From contig NZ_JBHTKL010000005.1 in assembly GCF_042675915.1 (NCBI RefSeq), positions 806,001 to 870,000 on the forward strand: a stretch of 64,000 bases of DNA. The letters run 5' to 3'. Shown here one piece after another: positions 1 through 7,980 of this stretch (position 1 is the first letter of the stretch; every line of letters begins with the position of its first letter). A program made the translations under genes and the position numbers. The DNA is from Thalassobacillus_A hwangdonensis (GTDB lineage: Bacteria; Bacillota; Bacilli; Bacillales; Halobacillaceae). The notes beneath the pieces were generated by a model. It searched no databases. It had not been told where the DNA came from and was given only the letters and a program-made list of their open reading frames with translations.

Positions 1-464
1 ATAAAATGACCGATTCGGATTGGACGACAGTGATGGATGTTCATTTACGAGGTTCCTTTAATGCAGCACGTGCAGCTCAAAAATATATGGTTAATAATAA
101 GTACGGACGCATCATCAACATCTCTTCCATTTCAGCCCTCGGTAACCGAGGACAAGCAAACTATTCCACTGCTAAAGCTGGATTAATAGGCTTTACGAAA
201 ACCTTGGCGATCGAGCTTGGTAAGTACGGGATTACCGTGAATGCAGTCGCACCCGGTTTTATTGAGACTGAAATGACTAGGAAAACAGCAGAACGGATGG
301 GTGTGCCATTTGAAGAATTTGCAAAAGCTGGGGTTGAAAGTATCCCGGTGGGTCGTGTCGGTCAACCAGAGGATATTGCCAACGCCGTAGCATTTTTCGC
401 TGATGAAAAAGCTTCCTTTGTGAATGGTCAGGTGTTGTATGTGGCTGGTGGTCCGAAAGATTAG
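1..464 (+). CDS. Short-chain dehydrogenase/reductase, C-terminal part (FabG-like)
   Basis: The reading frame is open from the window edge, so the N-terminal Rossmann nucleotide-binding part lies outside. The visible part has the SDR features in order: NIIN-like INISSISA strand, catalytic YSTAK (Tyr and Lys of YxxxK), the NAVAPGFIETEM segment after the sixth strand, and the GRVGQPEDIANAVAFF...SFVNGQVLYVAGG tail typical of FabG and 3-ketoacyl/acetoacetyl-CoA reductases. The family reduces keto groups with NAD(P)H in the cytoplasm; the substrate cannot be named. A strong terminator follows directly, so it ends its transcription unit. Confidence 0.9.
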   Translation, partial: KMTDSDWTTVMDVHLRGSFNAARAAQKYMVNNKYGRIINISSISALGNRGQANYSTAKAGLIGFTKTLAIELGKYGITVNAVAPGFIETEMTRKTAERMGVPFEEFAKAGVESIPVGRVGQPEDIANAVAFFADEKASFVNGQVLYVAGGPKD

Positions 465-477
465 TTTTTTCAATCAG

Positions 478-511
478 AAACCCAGGCTAATGCAGCCTGG
501 GTTTCTTTTTT
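478..511 (+). terminator. Intrinsic terminator after the SDR gene
   Basis: Perfect 11-bp stem AAACCCAGGCT / AGCCTGGGTTT with a 5-nt loop, followed by CTTTTTT. Confidence 0.92.
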
Positions 512-611
512 AGGATGAGAATCGTCACCCCGCTTGTCCATACCTTAGCCATTTGTAAACTGATCTTTATAAAGAAATCATATACTTACTCGTCTGCCTT
601 CTGGAAATCAT

Positions 612-1040
612 TTAGCGTTTAGAAGGGTGATTAGGTTTGTTAATACTAATTACACCATTGTCTACTGGATCTGACTGATTACCTCTAACCTCAAGGTGAT
701 ACTCCCAACTTCCCCACACTGGAGTTCCTTCCCCTGTATAACGTGGGTCCGATTCATGAACAATTAGGTAAAAGTACTTTTCGCCCGTTTCTGTGTTAGT
801 AATGTGATTGATCATCCATCCACTGTCCAAATACGGGTCTCCTCCAAAATCGCCACGATATTGAACTTTGTAATGATACACGCCATTTTCTTCTGTGTAC
901 TTACCTGTCACATCACCAATTGGAATACTTCCATCATCGGTCTTATGTCCTGGGACGACGGTACTCTTTGCCGACACTCCTGAGACCATTATGCTCATTG
1001 CAAAACCCATACCTAATGTAGCTGTTAACCATTTTTTCAT
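612..1040 (-). CDS. Small secreted protein of unknown function
   Basis: 142 residues from the ATG at 1040, chosen because AAAGGAGG lies 8 nt upstream; a start 30 nt further upstream overlaps that site. The N-terminus is a Sec signal peptide (MKKW, hydrophobic core, VSA cleavage motif near residue 24). The mature part is about 118 residues, rich in Gly, Tyr and Asp, with one Trp-rich stretch (VWGSWEYHLEV). I recognise no family; a small extracellular beta-rich protein is plausible. It is monocistronic and transcribed away from glpP. Confidence 0.72.
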   Translation of the reverse strand: MKKWLTATLGMGFAMSIMVSGVSAKSTVVPGHKTDDGSIPIGDVTGKYTEENGVYHYKVQYRGDFGGDPYLDSGWMINHITNTETGEKYFYLIVHESDPRYTGEGTPVWGSWEYHLEVRGNQSDPVDNGVISINKPNHPSKR

Positions 1041-1149
1041 TTTTTTAGTTCCTCCTTTAAAAAATTTCATATGAAGATTTTGTGAGGTTGTTCTCTTATG
1101 TATAATTCTTGATAGTTTTTAACTTAGTTTACAAATGGCTGTATTAAGC

Positions 1150-1179
1150 GTATCACTAATGGAAAGTATTTTTTGTCAA
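1150..1179 (-). promoter_or_regulatory. Probable sigma-A promoter for the secreted protein at 612-1040
   Basis: On the minus strand TTGACA (1174-1179) and TGATAC (1150-1155) are separated by 18 bp, giving a leader of about 100 nt before the start codon. Confidence 0.55.
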
Positions 1180-1333
1180 TTTATGTTGGGAGATTAACAC
1201 CTAAATTGTCGGATTACGTTCTACAAATCTAGGAAGTACAAAAACCTTTCCCACGGTGAATGTGCTACAATGCAAAGTAAGAAAAGTCGTTGAGATCCTT
1301 CTATAGAAGATCCATGGGCAAGGAGGTACAACA

Positions 1334-1873
1334 GTGGAGAGCTTATCGGGTACGCTGGCCGCGGTAAAGAATATGAAAGACTTCGACAAGCTGCTGAATA
1401 GTGACAGGGAATACATCATCCTATTGGATACACGTTTATCCCAACTGCCAAGCATTGCGCAGTATGCGAAAAGAGCGAATAAAAAGATCATCGTCCACGT
1501 CGATTTGATCCAAGGCTTGAAGGCGGACGAGTATGGGTTGGAGTTTTTGATCAGGGAGGTCAAAGTCGATGGCATCATCTCGACGAGGAACAATGTCATT
1601 GCGATGGCAAAGAAGCACAAATTGATTGCCATCCAGCGGTTATTCATCCTGGATAGTCATGCATTGGAACACAATTTGAAGGTTATTGAGAATTTAAAGC
1701 CTGATTACATTGAAATTTTGCCGGGGCTGATTCCGAAAATCATCAAGGAAATCAGTGAACGGATCAGTATTCCTGTCATTGCGGGTGGATTGATTCGGAC
1801 GAGAGAGGAAATTGAGGCAGCGTTCGAAGCGGGCGCAGTGGCGGTTACGACGTCCAATAGCGAATTGTGGTGA
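1334..1873 (+). CDS. glpP: Glycerol operon antiterminator GlpP
   Basis: 179 residues from a GTG preceded by AAGGAGG at 8 nt. The family motifs are present: IIVHVDLIQGL, DGIISTRNN, AIQRLFILDS, DYIEILPGLIPK and IPVIAGGLI, the TIM-barrel-like core that senses glycerol 3-phosphate. Known role: with G3P bound, GlpP binds glp mRNA leaders and prevents termination. Context fits, since a leader terminator and glpF-glpK follow at once and another leader precedes glpD. It is slightly shorter than the Bacillus subtilis protein (about 190). A paralog lies at 59485-60054. Confidence 0.95.
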   Translation: MESLSGTLAAVKNMKDFDKLLNSDREYIILLDTRLSQLPSIAQYAKRANKKIIVHVDLIQGLKADEYGLEFLIREVKVDGIISTRNNVIAMAKKHKLIAIQRLFILDSHALEHNLKVIENLKPDYIEILPGLIPKIIKEISERISIPVIAGGLIRTREEIEAAFEAGAVAVTTSNSELW

Positions 1874-1903
1874 ATTTTTCCTCGAAAAAAATCGAAAAAA
1901 ATC

Positions 1904-1932
1904 TTGATACCGCTTTCAGTTGCTATTATAAT
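1904..1932 (+). promoter_or_regulatory. glpF promoter with overlapping cre-like site
   Basis: TTGATA (1904-1909), 17 bp, TATAAT (1927-1932): a near-ideal sigma-A promoter. The stretch TGATACCGCTTTCA (1905-1918) matches the cre consensus TGWAANCGNTNWCA with one mismatch and overlaps the -35 box, so CcpA repression during growth on glucose is likely. This is inferred from sequence. Confidence 0.8.
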
Positions 1933-1958
1933 GTGGATTACAAGTTAAGGAATGTGTT

Positions 1959-2036
1959 GGAGAACTGGGAGACCTACACCTTTTATCTGCTTTTCTACGA
2001 AAAGTATGTGTTAAAGGGGTAGGTCTCTTTGTTTTT
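1959..2036 (+). promoter_or_regulatory. glpF leader: GlpP antitermination target and terminator
   Basis: GGAGA (1959-1963) and GAGACC (1969-1974) lead into a hairpin. GAGACCTACACC (1969-1980) pairs with GGGGTAGGTCTC (2016-2027), one mismatch, followed by TTTGTTTTT. The hairpin lies between the promoter and glpF, as in Bacillus subtilis, where GlpP plus glycerol 3-phosphate allows readthrough. Compare the leaders at 4494, 49073, 53034, 58788 and 58525-58603 (minus strand). Confidence 0.88.
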
Positions 2037-2110
2037 GGGTACATTTTAATGTGCACAGGCTTGTATAGAACATCTATGATTATCACTTACTTAACAGAGG
2101 AGAATGGTAT

Positions 2111-2935
2111 ATGTCTCAATTTACAGCCGAGCTGATCGGTACAATGATCTTGATTATATTTGGTGGTGGTGTCGTCGCTGGTGTCGTTTTGAATAAGTCT
2201 AAAGCGGAAGGTGCCGGCTGGGTTGTCATCACGTTAGCCTGGGGACTTGCAGTTACGATGGGTGTATACGCAGTCGGTAACTTTTCCGGGGCGCATATCA
2301 ACCCGGCAGTTACCTTGTCGTTTGCGGTAATTGGAGAATTTCCATGGGCGAAAGTTCCGATGTATATCACCGCCCAACTTATTGGAGCGTTTCTTGGTGG
2401 AGTAGTCGTATTCTTTGCATACTTAGCTCATTGGCGTCATACCGAAGACCAAGGCGCGAAACGTGCAGTTTTCTCTACAGATCCGGCGGTGCATCATCCG
2501 TTGGCTAACCTAGTTTCCGAGATGATCGGAACCTTCGTACTAATCATGGGGCTGCTGTTCATTGGCGCCAATGATTTTACCGATGGCTTGAACCCGGTGA
2601 TTGTAGGTCTCTTGATCGTTGCAATCGGAATGTCCTTAGGCGGACCAACTGGATATGCAATCAATCCTGCACGTGACTTAGGTCCAAGGATCGCTCACGC
2701 ATTGTTACCCATTCCGGGTAAAGGGAATTCCGGCTGGAGTTATGCTTGGGTACCAATTGTGGGGCCAATCATAGGTGGAATTTACGGGGCATTATTTTAT
2801 AAAGCATTTTTCATTGGGGAATTTACGTCAGCATTCTGGATTGGTAATGTAGTAGTTGCTGCAATCTTGATCGCTTCATTATTAAAGGAACTGAGCAAGG
2901 AAAATGAACAAAGTACAAGTAAATCAAACGCGTAA
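2111..2935 (+). CDS. glpF: Glycerol uptake facilitator GlpF (aquaglyceroporin)
   Basis: 274 residues, six predicted membrane segments plus the two half-helices of the MIP family. Both NPA boxes are visible: GAHINPAVTLS at about 60-70 and YAINPARDLGPR at about 182-193; the Arg and Asp after the second box are typical of glycerol-conducting channels. It sits in the cytoplasmic membrane and lets glycerol enter by diffusion. The start has AGAGGAG upstream. glpK follows after 24 bp, so the two are one operon controlled by the GlpP leader upstream. Confidence 0.96.
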   Translation: MSQFTAELIGTMILIIFGGGVVAGVVLNKSKAEGAGWVVITLAWGLAVTMGVYAVGNFSGAHINPAVTLSFAVIGEFPWAKVPMYITAQLIGAFLGGVVVFFAYLAHWRHTEDQGAKRAVFSTDPAVHHPLANLVSEMIGTFVLIMGLLFIGANDFTDGLNPVIVGLLIVAIGMSLGGPTGYAINPARDLGPRIAHALLPIPGKGNSGWSYAWVPIVGPIIGGIYGALFYKAFFIGEFTSAFWIGNVVVAAILIASLLKELSKENEQSTSKSNA

Positions 2936-2959
2936 AACAAGTAAGGAGAGAAAGTTATT

Positions 2960-4450
2960 ATGGGCAACTATATATTATCTTTAGACCAGGGAACAACAAG
3001 TTCAAGAGCCATCCTCTTTAATAAAGAGGGGGCAATTGTCGAAACGGCACAACGGGAGTTCCAACAATTTTTCCCGAATCCGGGCTGGGTGGAACACAAT
3101 GCGAACGAAATCTGGACATCCATTCTAGGCGTCATTGCAGAGGTATTGGAAAAGTCTGATGTAGATTCGGCGGAAATTACTGGGATCGGAATTACGAACC
3201 AGCGCGAAACGACCGTGGTCTGGGATAAAACAACAGGAAAACCGATCTACAACGCAATCGTCTGGCAATCAAGACAGACGGAGGAGATCTGTAAGCAGCT
3301 GCGCGAGGACGGATACAACGATACATTCCGAGATAAAACAGGGCTGTTGATCGACCCTTACTTCTCTGGAACGAAAATCAAATGGATTCTGGATAACGTA
3401 GAAGGCGCGAGAGAAAAGGCGGACCAGGGGAATTTGATGTTCGGAACGATCGATTCCTGGTTAGTGTATAAATTGTCAGGCGGTAAAAAACACGTAACCG
3501 ATTATTCCAACGCTTCACGGACGTTGCTGTACAACATTTATGACCTACAGTGGGACGAGGAACTGTTGGAAATATTGGGAATCCCAAGTTCGATGCTACC
3601 GGAAGTACACCAATCCTCTGAAGTTTATGGTCACACGGTCGATTACCATTTCTTCGGTAAGGAAGTTCCGATTGCCGGCATTGCAGGTGATCAGCAGGCT
3701 GCGCTGTTTGGACAGGCATGTTTTGAAAAAGGGATGGCCAAGAACACTTACGGCACAGGTTGTTTTATGCTTATGAACACTGGTGAAGAAGGTGTCAAAT
3801 CGAATCATGGTCTGCTAACGACCCTTGCTTGGGGAGTTGATGGAAAAGTAGAGTACGCCCTCGAAGGAAGTATTTTCGTAGCGGGCTCTGCTATCCAGTG
3901 GCTACGAGATGGATTGAAAATGATCGATTCAGCTCCACAAAGTGAAGAGTTAGCTGTACAGGTAGATTCCACGGACGGTGTCTACATGGTACCTGCCTTT
4001 GTCGGTTTAGGCACGCCGTATTGGGATAGTGAAGCTCGCGGTGCGATGTTCGGTCTTACGCGCGGAACGACAAAGAATCATTTTGTCCGTGCAACGCTTG
4101 AATCCCTTGCTTATCAGACAAAAGATGTCGTCGATGCGATGGAAAAAGACTCCGGCATCAACCTGAAAACATTGCGAGTAGACGGCGGCGCTGTCAAAAA
4201 TAACTTCCTGATGCAGTTCCAAAGTGACCTTCTAGGCGTACCAGTGGATCGTCCGGTTGTCAATGAGACGACTGCATTGGGAGCGGCTTATCTTGCAGGA
4301 TTAGCAGTAGGTTTTTGGAAGGACAAACAGGAAATCGCCACTCAATGGAAAAATGAAAAGACCTTTGAAGCCGCGATGGATGATAGCACACGTGATGGCC
4401 TATACGCAGGTTGGCAGAAGGCTGTTGAAGCGACACGCGTGTACAAATAA
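2960..4450 (+). CDS. glpK: Glycerol kinase GlpK
   Basis: 496 residues, the usual length of FGGY-family glycerol kinases. The phosphate loop LDQGTTSSRAI (residues 7-17) and the C-terminal DGGAVKNNFLMQ motif are present. It phosphorylates incoming glycerol to glycerol 3-phosphate with ATP, trapping it and producing the GlpP co-activator. The region around HHFFGKEV/GIAGDQQAA corresponds to the stretch where Gram-positive enzymes are phosphorylated by HPr-His-P; I cannot confirm the exact His. SD AAGGAGAG precedes the ATG. Confidence 0.96.
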   Translation: MGNYILSLDQGTTSSRAILFNKEGAIVETAQREFQQFFPNPGWVEHNANEIWTSILGVIAEVLEKSDVDSAEITGIGITNQRETTVVWDKTTGKPIYNAIVWQSRQTEEICKQLREDGYNDTFRDKTGLLIDPYFSGTKIKWILDNVEGAREKADQGNLMFGTIDSWLVYKLSGGKKHVTDYSNASRTLLYNIYDLQWDEELLEILGIPSSMLPEVHQSSEVYGHTVDYHFFGKEVPIAGIAGDQQAALFGQACFEKGMAKNTYGTGCFMLMNTGEEGVKSNHGLLTTLAWGVDGKVEYALEGSIFVAGSAIQWLRDGLKMIDSAPQSEELAVQVDSTDGVYMVPAFVGLGTPYWDSEARGAMFGLTRGTTKNHFVRATLESLAYQTKDVVDAMEKDSGINLKTLRVDGGAVKNNFLMQFQSDLLGVPVDRPVVNETTALGAAYLAGLAVGFWKDKQEIATQWKNEKTFEAAMDDSTRDGLYAGWQKAVEATRVYK

Positions 4451-4468
4451 CAGCACGTGTGGTATGAT
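4440..4468 (+). promoter_or_regulatory. Possible glpD promoter
   Basis: TGTACA (4440-4445), 17 bp, TATGAT (4463-4468). It overlaps the end of glpK and lies just ahead of the glpD leader terminator. The -35 box is weak. Confidence 0.5.
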
Positions 4469-4493
4469 TTAAGTACAAGTTAATAAATCGGAC

Positions 4494-4558
4494 GGAGAAA
4501 TTGAGAGACCGCAAGCAACCTCATGTACACTCGAGGTTTGTTTTGTGGTCTTTTTTTC
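4494..4558 (+). promoter_or_regulatory. glpD leader: GlpP antitermination target and terminator
   Basis: GGAGA (4494-4498), 6 nt, GAGACC (4505-4510), then a hairpin in which AGACC-GC-AAGCAACCTC pairs with GAGGTTTGTTTTGTGGTCT (to 4551), followed by a run of T. The layout is the same as in the glpF leader and as known for Bacillus glpD. Confidence 0.87.
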
Positions 4559-4642
4559 GTCATTCAGATAGTTCCTTTAGGAGAAAAGAGAATTCATAAG
4601 GAATGTTCGGTAATTACTTATAGAATTTAAAAGGAGCGATCG

Positions 4643-6292
4643 ATGATGGGATTTTCAAGTTTAGAAAGACAGGAAACATTACAGCAAATGGAGAGCGCAC
4701 CGCTTGACGTGCTTGTGATAGGTGGAGGAATTACAGGTGCTGGCATCGCTTTGGACGCGACGACCAGAGGGATGAAAACGGCAGTTGTAGAAATGCAGGA
4801 CTTTGCGGCTGGTACCTCCAGCAGATCGACGAAACTAGTACACGGCGGTCTCCGTTATTTGAAGCAATTCGAAGTTGGTGTCGTAGCGGAAGTCGGTAAA
4901 GAGCGTGCGATCGTGTACGAAAATGCACCACATGTAACGACACCGGAATGGATGATGTTACCTTTTTATAAAGGAGGAAACTTTGGACCGTTCACGACTA
5001 ATATAGGACTACGAGTTTACGATTTCCTTGCAGGGGTCAAAAAGAGCGAAAGAAGAAAAATGTTCGCTGCCGACGAAGCGGTGAAAAGGGAGCCATTGCT
5101 GAAAAGTGATGGACTCAAAGGTGCAGGATACTACGTAGAGTACAAGACCGACGATGCCCGCCTGACGATCGAAGTCATGAAAAAGGCTGTAGAACAAGGA
5201 ACGTTAGCACTCAACTACATGAAAGTCGTCGAGCTGGTTTATAAAAATCACAAAGCTGTCGGAGTGATCGTCGAGGATCAGATCACTGGTACAAGAAAAA
5301 CCATTTACGCTAAAAAGATCGTCAATGCTGCTGGACCTTGGGTAGATACCCTAAGAGAAAAAGACAACTCGAAAAAAGGGAAGACACTGCAGCTGACGAA
5401 AGGAATTCATTTGGTCTTCGATCAGGAAAGATTCCCGTTAAGTCAGGCGATTTATTTTGATACACCGGATGGACGGATGGTCTTTGCCATTCCTAGAGAA
5501 GGTAAAACGTATGTAGGTACGACCGACACCGTGTACAAAGGCGATATCGCATCCCCTGAGATGACGGTTGCAGATCGTGATTATGTACTTGGCGCGATTG
5601 ACTACATGTTCCCGGATGTGAAGATTACAGCAGAAGATGTGGAATCAAGCTGGGCTGGACTACGGCCATTGATTCTTGAAGAAGGCAAAGACCCATCTGA
5701 AATTTCCCGTAAAGATGAAATCTTTGTTTCCGATTCAGGCTTTATTTCAATTGCAGGAGGAAAGTTGACCGGCTATCGTAAAATGGCTGAAAGTGTCGTG
5801 GACCTAGTCAGCAAGCAATTGAAAGACGAAGAAGGAATCATCTATTCTGGAATCGCGACTAAGAACCTGTCCTTATCTGGAGGAGATGTAGGTGGATCCA
5901 AAGGCTATCCTGCATTCGTTGAACAGAAGGTGAAAAAAGCGATCGAGTTAGGAATTGAGAAAGACGATGCTGAAATGCTGGTCTCCCGTTATGGATCCAA
6001 CATCGATCAAGTATTCGAGCTTTATCGAGATGCTAAAGCTGAAGCAACTGACCTGGACCCTGTCGTACAAGCTATCGCAAGCTATGCAATCAGATATGAA
6101 GGAGCTTATAAGCCAGTCGACATCTTTGTGAGACGAACTGGAGCGCTTTTCTTCAATATCCAGTGGGTTCATACGCATAAAGAAGCTGTGATTGAGTATC
6201 TTGAAAAGCAGTTCAACTGGACGAAAGAGCAGACGGAAGCTTATACCGAAGAGCTGAATGAGTTGCTGTATAGGGCTGTAACTCCGGTTTAA
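4643..6292 (+). CDS. glpD: Aerobic glycerol-3-phosphate dehydrogenase GlpD
   Basis: About 549 residues, the normal length. The FAD-binding motif VIGGGITGAGIALDATTRG is at residues 25-43, followed by SSRSTKLVHGGLRYL and, near 350-375, SWAGLRPLI and SIAGGKLTGYRKMAE, all typical of GlpD. It is a membrane-associated flavoenzyme oxidising glycerol 3-phosphate to dihydroxyacetone phosphate and passing electrons to quinone. Two ATG codons lie in tandem (4643, 4646); AAGGAG is 6 and 9 nt away, so either may serve. It is expressed through its own leader. Confidence 0.96.
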   Translation: MMGFSSLERQETLQQMESAPLDVLVIGGGITGAGIALDATTRGMKTAVVEMQDFAAGTSSRSTKLVHGGLRYLKQFEVGVVAEVGKERAIVYENAPHVTTPEWMMLPFYKGGNFGPFTTNIGLRVYDFLAGVKKSERRKMFAADEAVKREPLLKSDGLKGAGYYVEYKTDDARLTIEVMKKAVEQGTLALNYMKVVELVYKNHKAVGVIVEDQITGTRKTIYAKKIVNAAGPWVDTLREKDNSKKGKTLQLTKGIHLVFDQERFPLSQAIYFDTPDGRMVFAIPREGKTYVGTTDTVYKGDIASPEMTVADRDYVLGAIDYMFPDVKITAEDVESSWAGLRPLILEEGKDPSEISRKDEIFVSDSGFISIAGGKLTGYRKMAESVVDLVSKQLKDEEGIIYSGIATKNLSLSGGDVGGSKGYPAFVEQKVKKAIELGIEKDDAEMLVSRYGSNIDQVFELYRDAKAEATDLDPVVQAIASYAIRYEGAYKPVDIFVRRTGALFFNIQWVHTHKEAVIEYLEKQFNWTKEQTEAYTEELNELLYRAVTPV

Positions 6293-6379
6293 GCACGGGA
6301 GTGATTCCGCTGCTTCATGTTTGAATTTCGCGAGTTTGCGAGATAATCTCGCGACTTCAATTAAGGCGAGAAAACCTAT

Positions 6380-6420
6380 AACCCCAGGCTGACATTGTTT
6401 GTGAGTAGCCTGGGGTTTCT
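6380..6420 (+). terminator. Terminator downstream of glpD
   Basis: Stem AACCCCAGGCT / AGCCTGGGGTT (11 bp, 15-nt loop) followed by TCTATT. The stem nearly repeats that at 478. A second inverted repeat, TCGCGAG / CTCGCGA (about 6328-6353), lies just upstream. Confidence 0.82.
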
Positions 6421-6477
6421 ATTAATGTAAAAGACATATCAATCTTAAATCCTACCATGCCTGATGAGAGGAATGTT

Positions 6478-7038
6478 CTAATGACTGTCCTCCATATTGT
6501 GAGAAGAAGGATGCTCTAATGGCTCATCTTTAATCAGCATTGGCTCTGTTCGTTCGAAAATTACAAATATCAATACTAGGATAGTCAAAGGAATGATAGG
6601 AGTAGTTAAAAGGCTGGATTTGCTTTTAATTACATCATTCTGAAGCATATAGAAAATGCTGAATATGACAAACACAAACAAAAAGAACATCAGTTTAACT
6701 GCTACGCTTTGATGCTGTGGGGAAAGCATCACTCCAAGCATTGCTCCCATCATCCCCCCCATTACACCTGATAATACCCCTTCGATTACTGCTAACATAT
6801 TTATCGTCATCCCAATGATCAATCCACTGACCATGCCGGCAAGCAATCCCAACACAGTAGATTGGAAGAGATCTTCGGAATAGATGACTCCGAAGATGGT
6901 ACCATACGTCAGGCCGGTAGTCATGCCTATTGCCATCGCATTAACCATTCCAGTCATTGCTGGGATTTTTGATCGGTATGCAAAGTGAATCCAGATGATA
7001 CCTACTACTGCTATTGATAAAAATGTAACTATGAACAA
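6478..7038 (-). CDS. Met/Gly-rich multipass membrane protein, unknown function
   Basis: 186 residues from a TTG at 7038. There are five or six hydrophobic segments. The middle is unusually rich in Met and Gly (MTGMVNAMAIGMTTG, GVMGGMMGAMLGVML), and a soluble acidic His-containing tail ends the protein. I do not recognise the family; Met-rich membrane helices and the nearby copper genes make metal handling a guess only. The start is uncertain: AAGGAGG lies 22 nt before the TTG, and only ATC/ATA codons lie in frame at normal spacing, which would add the residues IISGQLL. It is transcribed divergently from the gene at 7223. Confidence 0.68.
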   Translation of the reverse strand: MFIVTFLSIAVVGIIWIHFAYRSKIPAMTGMVNAMAIGMTTGLTYGTIFGVIYSEDLFQSTVLGLLAGMVSGLIIGMTINMLAVIEGVLSGVMGGMMGAMLGVMLSPQHQSVAVKLMFFLFVFVIFSIFYMLQNDVIKSKSSLLTTPIIPLTILVLIFVIFERTEPMLIKDEPLEHPSSHNMEDSH

Positions 7039-7154
7039 TAGTTGTCCGCTTATGATGATGACCTCCTTCAGATCTTGTCCGTAGTATAAAGGTATGTCGA
7101 TAAACCTAGTGAAATACTTGTTTCTTAAATATTCAATAAATTCTGAATATTAGA

Positions 7155-7183
7155 TTGAATACACTACGGGGGTATGCTATAAT
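7155..7183 (+). promoter_or_regulatory. Promoter with CsoR-family-like G-tract operator
   Basis: TTGAAT (7155-7160), 17 bp, TATAAT (7178-7183). The spacer holds TACACTACGGGGGTATGC, a G-tract flanked by ATAC and GTAT that resembles, from memory, copper- and persulfide-responsive CsoR/CstR operators. A repressor bound here would block RNA polymerase. A csoR gene lies at 16292. Confidence 0.6.
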
Positions 7184-7222
7184 CTTTTATTAATTAAGCG
7201 AATACACATGGGTGGGATGAAT

Positions 7223-7843
7223 ATGGAGAAAAAGATGATACCACTGGCTGTTAATGGTGGGATCGACTTTGGCGCAAAGCTTACACCAAAACAGCTGATC
7301 GTTCTTGGACAATACCTCGATGAAGATGAGGAGATTGAATTAACTACCTTACAGCAATTGATCGTGAAAGTTCCGGAAGATGACCTGGAAGCAGCAATAA
7401 AGCAATTTAATAAAGTGGGCTTAAGCTGTTACAAGGTAGGTAACTTCGTGAAAAGTCTTCGCACGTGTAATTTCTGCAAAGGGGAAATCAACGAAGGGAT
7501 GCCTGTTGCGAAGGAATTGAATAAGCGAATTGCAGGGCAGGAAGTCCCGTTTACACTGCGCCCAGCTTACACTGGATGTCCTGTTGGTTGTGGTGAGCCG
7601 TTGATCAATGATATTGGCGTGATGAAGTATAAAGATACATATGAACTGTACCTTGGTGGACAGTCCAAGGGAAGAAATGCAAAGGCTGGCGACTTGTTCA
7701 TGGACGGATTGGAGCCTGAGCAATTATATGAAATAGTTGATGAGATCCTTGAAGTGTACCGCAATAACGGTAGAAAACGGGAGAAATTCAGTAAATTTGT
7801 AGATAGGTATGGAATGGATAAGATCAAAGAAGAAGTTCTTTAA
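7223..7843 (+). CDS. Small nitrite/sulfite reductase-like (siroheme/4Fe-4S) protein
   Basis: 206 residues from the ATG at 7223 (GGTGGG 6 nt upstream; ATG codons at 7208 and 7217 are alternatives). The N-terminal half resembles the ferredoxin-like half-domain of nitrite/sulfite reductases (LTPKQLIVLGQYL, LTTLQQLIVKVP). Four cysteines follow as C82-x2-C85 and C119-x3-C123 (TGCPVGCGEP), the latter being the classic siroheme/cluster motif. Full reductases have two such halves and about 550 residues, so this is a single-module version whose reaction I cannot name. The first cysteine pair is closer than the usual C-x5-C. Confidence 0.78.
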   Translation: MEKKMIPLAVNGGIDFGAKLTPKQLIVLGQYLDEDEEIELTTLQQLIVKVPEDDLEAAIKQFNKVGLSCYKVGNFVKSLRTCNFCKGEINEGMPVAKELNKRIAGQEVPFTLRPAYTGCPVGCGEPLINDIGVMKYKDTYELYLGGQSKGRNAKAGDLFMDGLEPEQLYEIVDEILEVYRNNGRKREKFSKFVDRYGMDKIKEEVL

Positions 7844-7914
7844 TAATTATAAATTTCAGAATTTTCTAAAATATACTTGATTTCCGCTGAATAGAAGTAT
7901 AGTATTGATACCAA

Positions 7915-7934
7915 CATACGATAGGGGGGTAAAG
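7915..7934 (+). promoter_or_regulatory. Second G-tract element upstream of the PIG-L/ABC operon
   Basis: CATACGATAGGGGGGTAAAG resembles the element at 7160. It sits just downstream of a possible promoter, TTGATT (7877-7882) - 17 - TAGTAT (7900-7905), where a bound repressor would block transcription. Confidence 0.45.
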
Positions 7935-7980
7935 TATACTTGCATACATCTCTATCACTATTATCTAAGGAGGAATTGGA

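Noticed and set aside
183..473. Minus-strand ORF opposite the SDR gene
   Set aside because: Shadow of the SDR gene; it has no ribosome site and no recognisable motif.
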